From positions 7,466,001 through 7,530,000 of the forward strand of contig NZ_CP139247.1 in assembly GCF_034087045.1 (NCBI RefSeq): a stretch of DNA of 64,000 nt, written 5' to 3'. A program made the translations under genes and the position numbers. The stretch comes from Chitinophaga sancti. GTDB taxonomy: Bacteria; Bacteroidota; Bacteroidia; Chitinophagales; Chitinophagaceae. The first letter of the stretch is position 1. Each line of letters starts with the position of its first letter. The notes under the pieces are model-generated. The model was given only the letters and a program-made list of their open reading frames with translations, ran no database searches and was not told where the DNA came from. Below are positions 25,519 through 34,581 of the stretch, piece after piece.

Positions 25519-26331
25519 TTAGGGTAATATTCTACTTGAATTTATTAAGTAAAAAAGAGAGTTGAGTATAAACCTGTTCTGGTAAGGGTTTGAGAATGTA
25601 TAAGATAATTCCTTATTAGTACCATGCTCATAGTCAATGTCATTATGCCCCATGTTTACATAGACCATTTTATATCGTTTATTGGTCCAGGCTACCGGGT
25701 AATAGCCACCATGCCAGATTTCACTGGGTTTAGGGCCGGTACCCAGGGGAAAACTGGCAGGGTCGATGGACAATAAGATGGTAATATCCTTATTTTTCCG
25801 GAGGTCGTTAGACCACCGATACCATTCATTTGGTGCTGACCGGAAGGTATCCGGCAGCTCGTGAACGATTGTATGTTGTTTGTTTTCTACTCTTAATATG
25901 GCGGATGTCGGTCGCCAGGTATTGCTACCATAAGATCCGGAGCCCAGGAAGGTGTTGTGATACCAGTCCCAATCCTGGTTGTATGCCGAAGGAGTGAGGG
26001 CGAAGGCGGAAAAGTGAAATCCCATCCAGGTGCCGCCCTGTTCCATATATTTTTGAAAGGCTGCTCTTTGAGCAGGAGCTTCCGGACGGGTGTCCAGGAA
26101 GAGAATGACGTTGTATCTGGCCAGGGTGTCGGGGTTGCATTTGCTCCAGTCGTTGGTGGAGTCGTAGGTCCAGTGGTATTGGGCGAGGGCGGTGGGGAAC
26201 CATTTGTTGGCTTCGTGGACGAAGCTGATGTGGGCGGCGTCTTCTTTGGCAGTGTAGAAGGCAAGGATTTTCTGGGAGAATCCGGGGGTGAGGTAAAGGA
26301 GTGATGCCAGGAAGAAGGTAAGAAGTTTCAT
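25519..26331 (-). CDS. ThuA-like domain protein, secreted
   Basis: This 270-residue protein has a signal peptide (to TPGFSQ) and the ThuA/trehalose-utilisation-like glutamine-amidotransferase fold. It begins KILAFYTAKEDAAHISFVHEANKWF and includes YNVILFLDTRPEAPAQRAAFQKYMEQGGTWMGFHF. It ends with YYPVAWTNKRYKMVYVNMGHNDIDYE. ThuA-like proteins occur near carbohydrate genes, but their reaction is not established. It is transcribed away from the repeat array at 26344-26517, whose minus-side arm runs up to about 13 bp before its start codon, so that array may be part of its promoter. Confidence 0.82.
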   Translation of the reverse strand: MKLLTFFLASLLYLTPGFSQKILAFYTAKEDAAHISFVHEANKWFPTALAQYHWTYDSTNDWSKCNPDTLARYNVILFLDTRPEAPAQRAAFQKYMEQGGTWMGFHFSAFALTPSAYNQDWDWYHNTFLGSGSYGSNTWRPTSAILRVENKQHTIVHELPDTFRSAPNEWYRWSNDLRKNKDITILLSIDPASFPLGTGPKPSEIWHGGYYPVAWTNKRYKMVYVNMGHNDIDYEHGTNKELSYTFSNPYQNRFILNSLFYLINSSRILP

Positions 26332-26343
26332 AGTTCAAGTATA

Positions 26344-26517
26344 CTACAAGTTCGGTAGATCTTCGCTACTTCTTCGGTACTAAAAGGGCACTAAAAGGTC
26401 ACTTCATTATCCAGGGGATATTGAGGTGACCTTTTAGTGACGAAGAAGTGACGAAGAGGAGACGAAGAAGCGTCGAAGAAGCGTCGAAGAAGCGTCGAAG
26501 ATGTATTGAAGACTCAT
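26344..26517. repeat. Divergent arrays of 11-bp repeats around a 14-bp hairpin
   Basis: Seven plus-strand units of 11 bp (CGAAGAAGCGT-like) fill 26441-26517. Three minus-strand units (consensus CGAAGAAGTAG) fill 26344-26376. Between them, CACTAAAAGGTCAC (26389-26402) is the exact reverse complement of 26426-26439, and the CCTTTTAGTGA units keep the same 11-bp step. The whole element is a near-palindrome with about one repeat per helical turn. No known element of this design comes to mind. Confidence 0.85.
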
Positions 26518-26618
26518 CGAGGGATTTATATGAAGCTGTCGGAAAAAGATTGGAATTCCAGTAAAATGGCTTACAAAAAGTTTTTTTATCTAATAAAAAT
26601 ATCATTAGATTTGTAGTA

Positions 26619-26675
26619 ACACAGTCTGCCACCCCTCTGCTTGCAAGGGCAAATTTGGCAGGCTATTTTATTTTA
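26619..26675 (+). ncRNA. Candidate structured RNA upstream of the Abi_2 gene
   Basis: A -7 box TAGATTTG (26606-26613) is followed by a compact stem-loop. The outer stem pairs AGTCTGCCA (26623-26631) with TGGCAGGCT (26656-26664), nine pairs with one G-U. An inner hairpin CCCT/AGGG is capped by a CTTG tetraloop. ATTTTATTTT follows, like a terminator tail. Predicted length is about 55 nt. A second weaker stem pairs 26690-26697 with 26717-26724, before the Abi start. An RNA antitoxin role is inferred. Confidence 0.45.
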
Positions 26676-26740
26676 AGACCACGTTGTAGCCAGCCTATTT
26701 GACTCCAAAAGAATACAGGCCGGCCAATTTCATCACATTT

Positions 26741-27634
26741 ATGAATTTGTTTACTACACCACCTCTTTCTATTGAAGAGCAAATTGAGCTGCTTCAACAG
26801 AAAGGTCTAAACATCCTACCTGAAGATGATTTAACTCATTGGCTGTCACATGTCAGCTATTTCAGGTTGAAACATTATACAAATAAGTTTAAGGATTCTA
26901 CAAAACGCAACTTTGAACCCAATACCACCTTTAATAAGGTAATTAAACTGTATTTGTTTGACAGGGATTTAAAATTCATCCTGTTTGATGCGATTGAAAC
27001 GATTGAAGTTTCTTTCAAGACTTTAATATCAAATTCCATGGCACAGAAATTTGGCGCTCATTGGTATATGACCAGATCCAATTTCCTGCCCACATTTGAT
27101 TTTGATGATTTTTCATCCGCTATAGAGTCGGATGTTAAGGATGCAGATGAAATGCCGATAAAACTATATAGAAGAACATATGACACCCCATCTCTTCCGC
27201 CATGCTGGATGATAATGGAAATTATTTCCTTTGGCAAAATGTCTAAAATGTTTGAGCATTTAGGCGCCAGAGATGTAAAATTGAGCATATGTAGCAGGTT
27301 TAATTTGCCAGATACTATCCTTAATAATTGGTTACATTGTATCAACCAGTTAAGAAACAGATGCGCTCACCACGGCAGGATCGTATTTAGATCTATGGCA
27401 AAAACAATTATTTTCCCATCAAGGAAAAAACATCAATTCATAAATGATATTGACAACATTGATGTAAATAGTCTTTATGCTACAATTTGCTGCATTTTAC
27501 ATTTAATCAATAAAATTCAACCTACTTCGAAATTCAAATCTAATCTTCTACAGCTTATCAATAGTAATCCGGATATTGACTATGTACATATGGGGTTTAC
27601 TGAAAATTGGAAAGAAGAAGCTATCTGGCAGTAA
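26741..27634 (+). CDS. Abi_2-family (AbiD/AbiF-like) HEPN protein
   Basis: The ATG at 26741 gives 297 residues and the usual family start LSIEEQIELLQQKGLNI; an upstream TTG is open but falls in the second stem. Family features are LSHVSYFRLKHY, YLFDRDLKFILFDAIETIEVSFKTLI and CWMIMEIISFGKMSKMFEHL. The HEPN RNase motif R205-x4-H210 lies in QLRNRCAHHGRI. Abi_2 proteins cause abortive infection or act as RNase toxins. The gene has its own structured leader and no protein antitoxin beside it. It sits 65 bp before the purine operon and is functionally unrelated to it, so it reads as an inserted defence module. Confidence 0.88.
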   Translation: MNLFTTPPLSIEEQIELLQQKGLNILPEDDLTHWLSHVSYFRLKHYTNKFKDSTKRNFEPNTTFNKVIKLYLFDRDLKFILFDAIETIEVSFKTLISNSMAQKFGAHWYMTRSNFLPTFDFDDFSSAIESDVKDADEMPIKLYRRTYDTPSLPPCWMIMEIISFGKMSKMFEHLGARDVKLSICSRFNLPDTILNNWLHCINQLRNRCAHHGRIVFRSMAKTIIFPSRKKHQFINDIDNIDVNSLYATICCILHLINKIQPTSKFKSNLLQLINSNPDIDYVHMGFTENWKEEAIWQ

Positions 27635-27699
27635 TAGCTTATCGGGGGAATTGCTTTTCTGGCATTTTTTTATTATCTTCCAATAAACCCATTTCCCCA

Positions 27700-29106
27700 T
27701 TGCTACGCTTCATTCTCAATAATGACGACATTGGTACCGCTCTTCCCCCAGGTATGCTGCTGCTGGATTTTATCCGGTATCATCAGCACCTGCCCGGTAC
27801 CAAGACAGGCTGTAACGAGGGCGACTGCGGAGCATGTACCGTACTGATAGGGGAATTGCAAAACGGGTCCATGCATTACCGATCCTTTACTTCCTGCCTC
27901 ACCCCCCTGGGTAATGTAAGAGGTAAACACGTGGTAACCATTGAGGGTATTAACCTAACCAGCTCACTCACCGCGGTTCAATATGCCATGCAGGATTGTG
28001 CTGCTACCCAATGTGGTTTCTGCACACCAGGTTTTGTCATGTCCCTCACGGGATTTTGCCTAAGCCATCAGGCACCTACATTGACCAATGCCATTGCCGC
28101 CATAGATGGAAATATCTGTCGCTGCACCGGTTATAAATCCATAGAAAGAGCTGCCGCCAGGGTAGCAGAAATATTACAACCCCGGAATGGTACGACGCCG
28201 GCACAATACGCTGCCGGTGCACAGATATTGCCTGATTATTTTGTACAAATTCCAGCACGGTTACGCACACTCCATAGCATCCTGGAATCTGCCGATGATG
28301 TCAGAGCTCAGCCTATTGGCGGAGGGACTGACCTGTATGTACAACAACATGACGCCCTAGGGAAAAAAGCACTGCGATTCATGTATGATCAACCTTCACT
28401 GAAAGGCATCCGGCAGGAAGGGAACAAATGTATACTGGGCGGCGCCACCACCGTCTCGGACATGTTAGCATCCCCATTATTACAGGCTTATTTTCCTTAT
28501 TTAAGTAAGTACCTGAAAAAGGTGAGCTCTACCCAGATCCGGAACATGGCCACTATCGCAGGTAATTTTATCAACGCATCCCCCATTGGCGATCTCTCTA
28601 TTTTTTTCCTGGCACTGGATGCCACCCTCGTGCTTAGCGACGGACGAAGAGAAAGAGAACTTCCCCTCAGACATTTATTCAAAGGCTATAAACAACTGAA
28701 CAAATCAGGCGATGAATACATCACCCATATGTGGTTTAATCTGCCTTCACAACATACTTTGTTCAACTTTGAAAAAGTGAGCAAGCGCACCCACCTCGAT
28801 ATTGCCAGTGTGAATACTGCCATCAGCATCACCATGCAATACGACATCATTGACGACATCCGCATTTCTGCAGGTGGGGTCGGACCAGTACCACAATTGC
28901 TGAAGGAAACAGCCCGGTTCATGACAGGCAAATTATTGACTGAATCACTGATCAGGGAAGCCAGCTTTCTATTGCAAACGGAAGTCACCCCCATCTCTGA
29001 TGCCAGAGGCACGGAAGATTACAAACGATTATTACTGGCACAATTGTTCAAGGCTCATTTCATTACCCTGTTTCCTCAACTGGAAACAGCCATCCTGATC
29101 CGATGA
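27700..29106 (+). CDS. xdhA: Xanthine dehydrogenase, small (FeS/FAD) subunit
   Basis: The start is TTG at 27700, because LRFILNNDDIGTALPPGMLLLDFIR aligns with the family N-terminus; further upstream the frame overlaps the Abi gene. The 468 residues hold the plant-type [2Fe-2S] ligands C38, C43, C46 and C66, the second cluster (CGFCTPG and CRCTGY), the FAD domain with QPIGGGTDL and TQIRNMATIAGNF, and the flavoprotein C-terminal domain. It passes electrons from the Mo subunit to NAD. The TATCTTCC box at 27674-27681 with an upstream TTG is a possible promoter. The stop overlaps the xdhB start by 4 bp. Confidence 0.93.
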   Translation: MLRFILNNDDIGTALPPGMLLLDFIRYHQHLPGTKTGCNEGDCGACTVLIGELQNGSMHYRSFTSCLTPLGNVRGKHVVTIEGINLTSSLTAVQYAMQDCAATQCGFCTPGFVMSLTGFCLSHQAPTLTNAIAAIDGNICRCTGYKSIERAAARVAEILQPRNGTTPAQYAAGAQILPDYFVQIPARLRTLHSILESADDVRAQPIGGGTDLYVQQHDALGKKALRFMYDQPSLKGIRQEGNKCILGGATTVSDMLASPLLQAYFPYLSKYLKKVSSTQIRNMATIAGNFINASPIGDLSIFFLALDATLVLSDGRRERELPLRHLFKGYKQLNKSGDEYITHMWFNLPSQHTLFNFEKVSKRTHLDIASVNTAISITMQYDIIDDIRISAGGVGPVPQLLKETARFMTGKLLTESLIREASFLLQTEVTPISDARGTEDYKRLLLAQLFKAHFITLFPQLETAILIR

Positions 29107-31403
29107 AAAACATAGACTCCGATACCCACGTCACAGGTACCTCGGTGTACCTGGATGATTTGCCACTACTACAGGGCACGCTCTTTGCCGCGGCCTATGG
29201 CTCTCCTGTAGCACATGGTATACTGCGCAGACTGGAAATTGCCGAAGCATTACAGATACCGGGGGTCGTACGCATTTTCACAGCCAGCGATATTCCCGGG
29301 GAGAACCAGATCGGTGGAATTATTCAGGATGAACCCCTGTTTGCCGATCATCATATTCATTTTGCAGGAATGCCGCTGGCACTGGTTGTAGCAAAAAGCA
29401 GGGATGCTGCCAGAGCGGCGGTAAGGAAAATCCAGGCCATTATCGACCCATTGGAAGTGATCACGAATCCAAGAGTGGCACAGGCAAAAGGAGAACTGAT
29501 CATGCCCCCAAAATCAGTGATACAGGGAGATACGAATAGTACATGGTCACAGTGCACACATATCTTTGAAGGTGCTATTGACATCAACGGCCAGGAACAT
29601 CTTTATATTGAAACGCAGGGAGCATATGCTATTCCGCAGGAACATGGATCCCTGAAAGTATTTTCTTCTACACAGGGACCTACTGCGGTACAAAGAACTA
29701 TTACCAGGGTATTGGGTATCCCCATGCACCGGTTAGAGGTAGTGGTATCCCGCCTTGGCGGAGGATTTGGCGGAAAAGAGGATCAGGCAAATACCTGGGC
29801 TGCGTTGTGTGCACTGGCAGCACATCTGCTGAATAAACCTGTGAAATATTCATTGCATAGAATGGAAGATATGGCCATGACGGGAAAGCGTCATCCTTAT
29901 ATGGCTGATTTTAAAATTGGGTTGGATAGTCGTTTAAAAATACTGGCATATGAGGTAACTTTTTTCCAGAATGCCGGAGCCAGTGCAGACCTTTCTCCTG
30001 CTGTGCTGCAAAGAACTTTATTTCATTGTACCAACGCATATTATATACCCAATGTAACTGCGACCGCGTATAGCTGTAAAACACACTTGCCACCCAATAC
30101 AGCATTCCGGGGTTTTGGCGGTCCACAGGGCATGTATGTGATTGAAGCGGCGATAGCCGCTGCTGCTGCAGGTTTGCATATTGACAAAGCCCTGATTCAA
30201 AGAGCGAATTTAATCCAGACAGGCGAGCCATTCCCTTATGGACAGTTAGCGGAAAGTGAAGCCATCGCCTGTTGGGATAAAGCGGTTACACTGTATGACC
30301 TGGATAAGATACGTGCTGCTATCAATACCTTTAATGAAGCACATTTATTAGTTAAAAAAGGAATGGCGCTGATGCCGATTTGTTTTGGTATCTCATTTAC
30401 AAATACACTGATGAATAATGCACGTTCACTGGTGCATATATATAGTGATGGTAGTGTCGGGATCAGTACCGGTGCCGTGGAGATGGGGCAGGGTGTGAAT
30501 ACAAAAATATTGCAGGTGGCCGCACAGACATTGGGCATTGTTGATGAGAGAGTAAAGATCAATGTGACAAGTACTTATACTATTGCGAACACCTCTCCTT
30601 CTGCGGCAAGTGCTACAGCGGACCTGAATGGCAAAGCGACCTGGGTAGCCTGCAATGCATTGCTAGCAAGGTTATTGGCTTTAGCGGCAGCAGATTTAAA
30701 AGTTCCTCCTGAACAGCTGACTATTCAAAATGAAATTGTATTTCTGAATGGTACGCCTACGGAATGGAACTGGCTCCGCCTTGTGAATACTGCTTTTGTG
30801 CAAAGGGTATCCCTCTCTGAACATGGTCATTATGCCACGCCCACTATTCATTATAATAATGAAACCGGCAAAGGACATCCTTTTGCCTATCATGTATACG
30901 GTACAGCTATTATTGAAGTCACTATCGATTGTTTGCGTGGCACTTATGAAACCGACAGCGTGAAAGTCGTACACGACTTTGGTCTAAGCATGAATCCTGA
31001 TATCGACAGGGGACAAATTGAAGGAGGTATTGTACAGGGAATAGGCTGGATGACGCTGGAAGAAGTAATTTATAACCAACATGGAAAGCTGGTATCAAAT
31101 GCACTGTCCACTTACAAGGTGCCCGATATCTATGCAGTACCAAAAGATATTCTCATTGACCATTTACATACTGATAATGATAACCTGGCTATTTTCAGAT
31201 CAAAAGCTGTGGGAGAGCCACCACTGATGTATGGAATAGGTGCATGGTTTGCGCTAAGGGATGCGATATTGGCTTTCCATCCGAAGGCCCTGATTCCGTT
31301 TGTAGCACCTATGACACCTGAAAAAGTATTGATGGCATTGTACCCAAAACAACCTGTTCCTGCCCATGAAGAAAAAGTTAGTCATCTGGGAATTGATCAG
31401 TGA
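29103..31403 (+). CDS. xdhB: Xanthine dehydrogenase, molybdopterin-binding subunit
   Basis: This 766-residue subunit has the aldehyde oxidase/xanthine dehydrogenase a/b hammerhead (residues 5-110) and the Mo-cofactor domain with RLGGGFGGKEDQ, TAFRGFGGPQGM, STGAVEMGQGVNTK and, near the end, KAVGEPPLMYG carrying the catalytic Glu. It hydroxylates hypoxanthine to xanthine and xanthine to urate. It overlaps xdhA by 4 bp and xdhC by 38 bp, so the three genes are an operon. No export signal is present, in line with a cytoplasmic XdhAB complex that needs XdhC for cofactor insertion. Confidence 0.95.
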   Translation: MKNIDSDTHVTGTSVYLDDLPLLQGTLFAAAYGSPVAHGILRRLEIAEALQIPGVVRIFTASDIPGENQIGGIIQDEPLFADHHIHFAGMPLALVVAKSRDAARAAVRKIQAIIDPLEVITNPRVAQAKGELIMPPKSVIQGDTNSTWSQCTHIFEGAIDINGQEHLYIETQGAYAIPQEHGSLKVFSSTQGPTAVQRTITRVLGIPMHRLEVVVSRLGGGFGGKEDQANTWAALCALAAHLLNKPVKYSLHRMEDMAMTGKRHPYMADFKIGLDSRLKILAYEVTFFQNAGASADLSPAVLQRTLFHCTNAYYIPNVTATAYSCKTHLPPNTAFRGFGGPQGMYVIEAAIAAAAAGLHIDKALIQRANLIQTGEPFPYGQLAESEAIACWDKAVTLYDLDKIRAAINTFNEAHLLVKKGMALMPICFGISFTNTLMNNARSLVHIYSDGSVGISTGAVEMGQGVNTKILQVAAQTLGIVDERVKINVTSTYTIANTSPSAASATADLNGKATWVACNALLARLLALAAADLKVPPEQLTIQNEIVFLNGTPTEWNWLRLVNTAFVQRVSLSEHGHYATPTIHYNNETGKGHPFAYHVYGTAIIEVTIDCLRGTYETDSVKVVHDFGLSMNPDIDRGQIEGGIVQGIGWMTLEEVIYNQHGKLVSNALSTYKVPDIYAVPKDILIDHLHTDNDNLAIFRSKAVGEPPLMYGIGAWFALRDAILAFHPKALIPFVAPMTPEKVLMALYPKQPVPAHEEKVSHLGIDQ

Positions 31404-32334
31404 GAGTCTGCGGCAACATATTCCCGTCATGCTACTATACGTATTGCAGAGTGACGGGAGTAGTCCTGGCAGACAAGGATTTTTCATGGCAGTGAATGCT
31501 GTGGGGAACCTGGCTGGGTCTATCGGAGGGGGGATTATGGAGCACAAATTTGTAGAGATGGCCAGAGAACAGTTGATGCAGGAAGAAGAAGTGGCGGCAG
31601 TACGTAGACAGGTGCATGATAAAAGTAGTCCCAGAGATCAAAGTGGTATGATCTGTTCCGGGGAACAGACGATCTTATTGTATCGTATTGCTGACAAAGA
31701 CGCTACTGTGATTCAGCAGATTATTCACTGTCTTTCCCAGTATAAAAATGGGTTACTGCATTTATCGCCAGCGGGATTACAGTTCAGGGAAGGGCTGGGT
31801 AGTTCGGAATTTATAATGCACTCACCTGATAACTGGGTCTATACAGAACAACTGGGTTATAGAGATCATTTATACCTGGTGGGGGGAGGACATTGTTCTT
31901 TAGCATTTTCGAAAATCATGTCTATGTTGGAATTTTATATCCACGTATATGATAACAGGCCTGAGCTGAATACGTTTTTACAGAATGAATGTGCGCATGA
32001 GAAAGTGATTGTAGAAGATTATAGTCTACTGAAGGGAATGATACCTGAAGGACAGCATAATTATGTAGTGGTCATGACCATGGGGTACCGCAGTGATGAT
32101 GTGGTGATCAGGGCTTTGCTCCACAAGCAGTTCAGGTATTTAGGGGTGTTGGGGAGTCAGGCTAAGATCACACAGTTGTTTGAAGGGTATCGGGCGGAAG
32201 GGATATCTTCTCAGTTATTGCAAAGGGTTCACGCTCCTGTGGGTATGCAGATCAGGAGTCAGACCCCGGAAGAGATTGCGATCAGTATTGCAGCGGAAAT
32301 AATCAGGGAAAGGAATACGCCTGCTTCTGGATAA
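31366..32334 (+). CDS. xdhC: XdhC-type molybdenum cofactor insertion/sulfuration protein
   Basis: This 322-residue protein has the XdhC/CoxI N-terminal domain (VMLLYVLQSDGSSPGRQGFFM, GSIGGGIMEH, MICSGEQTILL with the conserved Cys) and the Rossmann C-terminal domain (LYLVGGGHCSLAFSKI, VVVMTMGY, YLGVLGSQAK). XdhC binds sulfurated Mo cofactor and delivers it to the xanthine dehydrogenase Mo subunit. The start lies 38 bp inside xdhB and gives the normal N-terminus. It closes the plus-strand xdh operon and is convergent with the urate oxidase gene. Confidence 0.93.
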   Translation: MKKKLVIWELISESLRQHIPVMLLYVLQSDGSSPGRQGFFMAVNAVGNLAGSIGGGIMEHKFVEMAREQLMQEEEVAAVRRQVHDKSSPRDQSGMICSGEQTILLYRIADKDATVIQQIIHCLSQYKNGLLHLSPAGLQFREGLGSSEFIMHSPDNWVYTEQLGYRDHLYLVGGGHCSLAFSKIMSMLEFYIHVYDNRPELNTFLQNECAHEKVIVEDYSLLKGMIPEGQHNYVVVMTMGYRSDDVVIRALLHKQFRYLGVLGSQAKITQLFEGYRAEGISSQLLQRVHAPVGMQIRSQTPEEIAISIAAEIIRERNTPASG

Positions 32335-32374
32335 GAGAGCCAATGATTAAATCAGAAGCCCTCGCTGAATACGC

Positions 32375-33211
32375 CTACTCCCGGATGACAGTGCCTACAA
32401 TATACCCATAAGGTTCATCTGTAGCTATAAAAACTTCATTCTGATTGCTCATACCAAACTGCTCTAAATTAAAAAGAATATGGTGTTTATTAGGCATTTT
32501 CAGGGTGATCTCGAGTACTTCAGGATAAGCTTCCAGCACAGCTTCTCCCATAGCATACAGGGTTTGCTGTACAGACAGGCTATTATGGCCGGCAAAGGTA
32601 CCCAGCAAGGTAGCGCGGATATTATCAAAAATAGCCCTGTAATCTTTTAGCTGCCCTTTGTATATCCAGCTCGCTTCACATTGGGTAGCGAAAATGCGGT
32701 CGCTGGTTGGCTTTAAAGTGGTGTAAGGATCTTTGATAAAGTGCTCAAAACCAGAATCAGTGGTTTTGAGAATGAGCAGGTCAGTGATGCCACTGGTAAT
32801 AGTAGTCGAAGCAGCATTGTAGACGATTTTAGTCGTATGTTTTTCACTGCCGCCACTGATGTAAGCATGAGGCGTAAGCCTTGACCACGCTGCCTCTGCG
32901 ATTTCGACGGTAGCAGTAGATACCTGTTGCTGGGTATGCACAAAATGTTCTGCCAGATGGAGCGCAAAGGCTTCGATGCTGGTAGTGAAATGCTCTTTGG
33001 CAAGTGCATACACTGTGTTCTTTTGTGTGTCCGTTGGCAGGATCTTCGTGTTGTCACCAAGTGTATGGGCGGTTTCAAAGTCGCCTTTCAGAGATACACT
33101 GACAGTAATTTGTCTGAATTCATGGTAGTCCGGGTGACGGATGATTTTGGATAATTGTACGGCGTTTTTGCCGTATGAATTTTCGCCTAGTTTGATCATG
33201 ATGGTTAACAT
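32375..33211 (-). CDS. Urate oxidase (cofactor-free uricase)
   Basis: This 278-residue enzyme has the T-fold uricase markers. The catalytic Lys is in SYGKNAVQL (K15), the Thr-Asp in LPTDTQKNTVY (T60-D61), followed by LKTTDSGFEHF. The C-terminal MPNKHHILFNLEQFGM carries the active-site His. It oxidises urate to 5-hydroxyisourate with O2 and no cofactor. Starts at 33211 and 33199 are both possible. It is the only ureide gene on the minus strand, divergent from allantoinase across a 53-bp AT-rich gap that probably contains both promoters. It sits between the xdh and the all operons, so all pathway genes stay together. Confidence 0.95.
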   Translation of the reverse strand: MLTIMIKLGENSYGKNAVQLSKIIRHPDYHEFRQITVSVSLKGDFETAHTLGDNTKILPTDTQKNTVYALAKEHFTTSIEAFALHLAEHFVHTQQQVSTATVEIAEAAWSRLTPHAYISGGSEKHTTKIVYNAASTTITSGITDLLILKTTDSGFEHFIKDPYTTLKPTSDRIFATQCEASWIYKGQLKDYRAIFDNIRATLLGTFAGHNSLSVQQTLYAMGEAVLEAYPEVLEITLKMPNKHHILFNLEQFGMSNQNEVFIATDEPYGYIVGTVIRE

Positions 33212-33264
33212 TTACTTCTCTAATTTAAAAAATTAAATGCCTATTTTTAAATAAGATCTCATTT

Positions 33265-34581
33265 ATGTTTGACCTGGCGATAAAAGGGAGTCGCATTATT
33301 ACTCCAGAAGGTATTCAACCGGCCGTGGTATTGATTAAAGATGGATTGATTGCAGATGTTGCAACTGTTATACCCGGCGATGCTGTTAAAAAAATAATAG
33401 ATATTCAGGATTATGTATTGATGCCCGGCATCACGGATCCGCATGTACATATCAATGAACCCGGCCGAACTGACTGGGAAGGGTTTACTACCGCTACCTG
33501 TGCCGCACTGGCCAGTGGTATTACGACTTTAGTAGATATGCCATTGAATGCACACCCCGTGACGACGACAGTAGCCGCACTGGAAGAAAAGATCACGGCG
33601 GCTAACCTATTTACCAATTGTGGTTATTGGGGAGGAGTCGTACCCGGGAATGTGAATGAGCTGGAACCATTGATTGAACACGGTGTATTAGGGTTTAAAG
33701 CATTTTTAACCCATTCCGGTATCGACGATTTTCCCAATGTGACAGCCGAAGATCTGAGAAAGGCGATGCCGGTAATTGCAAAACATGGGTTGCCGTTGTT
33801 AGTACACTGTGAGTTATCCACACCTGTACCATCCTCCATAGTGGGTACTTATTCAGCATATCTGGCATCGCGCCCTGCTGCATGGGAAGAAAATGCGATA
33901 GCAATGATGATACGCTTATGTGAGGAGTTCAATTGCAGGGTGCATATCGTACATCTTTCCGCGGCGTCTGCACTGCCACAGATTATAAAAGCAAAGGCGG
34001 AAGGATTACCGTTGACTGTAGAAACTGCGCAACACTATTTATACTTCAACGCAGAAAATATTCCGGATGGCAATATGGCGTTTAAATGTGCACCACCGAT
34101 AAGAGAGCAGGCAAACAACGAACTGCTCTGGCTGGCCCTGAAATCGGGTATTATTGACATGGTGGCAACTGACCACTCTCCTAGTCCGGCCAATCTGAAA
34201 CAAGGTGATTATTTGCAGTCATGGGGTGGCATCTCGTCTTTACAACTGGCATTGCCTGCTTTATGGACGGCTGCTAGAAAAAGGAATGTTTCATTGACGC
34301 AGTTAGCACAGTGGCTATGCACCGCCCCTACAGTGCTGGCAGGTACCCAAAATTACAAGGGAAAAATAGCGAAAGGATATGACGCAGACCTGGTGATCTG
34401 GAACCCCGATCAGTCTTTTACTGTCATTCCTGAAAACTTACAACATAAACACCCTATTACGCCTTATGCACACGAAACGCTGGATGGTGTAGTGCTCCAA
34501 ACCTACCTCAAAGGTGTAAAAGTATATGACGAAGGTGTATATACAGGTGCACCACGGGGGCAAAATATCTTACGATCATGA
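33265..34581 (+). CDS. allB: Allantoinase
   Basis: This 438-residue amidohydrolase has the binuclear metal set of allantoinases and dihydroorotases: H60 and H62 (DPHVHINEPG), the bridging K145 (GFKAFLTHSG), H181 (LLVHCE), the HIVHLS histidine near 230 and D303 (ATDHSP). It opens the hydantoin ring of allantoin to give allantoate. The lead-in LAIKGSRIITPEG and the C-terminal KIAKGYDADLVIWNPD are typical of allantoinase rather than dihydroorotase, and the neighbours confirm this. Its stop overlaps the next start in ATGA, as expected in a coupled operon. Confidence 0.95.
   Translation: MFDLAIKGSRIITPEGIQPAVVLIKDGLIADVATVIPGDAVKKIIDIQDYVLMPGITDPHVHINEPGRTDWEGFTTATCAALASGITTLVDMPLNAHPVTTTVAALEEKITAANLFTNCGYWGGVVPGNVNELEPLIEHGVLGFKAFLTHSGIDDFPNVTAEDLRKAMPVIAKHGLPLLVHCELSTPVPSSIVGTYSAYLASRPAAWEENAIAMMIRLCEEFNCRVHIVHLSAASALPQIIKAKAEGLPLTVETAQHYLYFNAENIPDGNMAFKCAPPIREQANNELLWLALKSGIIDMVATDHSPSPANLKQGDYLQSWGGISSLQLALPALWTAARKRNVSLTQLAQWLCTAPTVLAGTQNYKGKIAKGYDADLVIWNPDQSFTVIPENLQHKHPITPYAHETLDGVVLQTYLKGVKVYDEGVYTGAPRGQNILRS

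Noticed and set aside
26399..26632. A 77-residue minus-strand frame over the 11-bp repeat array
   Set aside because: Its sequence is produced by the 11-bp repeats, which cannot keep a codon phase, and it shows no protein-like features; an 11-bp period argues for DNA or RNA function.
26741..27634. Cas13 or another CRISPR effector
   Set aside because: The protein is about 300 residues with a single R-x4-H motif and no repeat array nearby; it fits the Abi_2 family.
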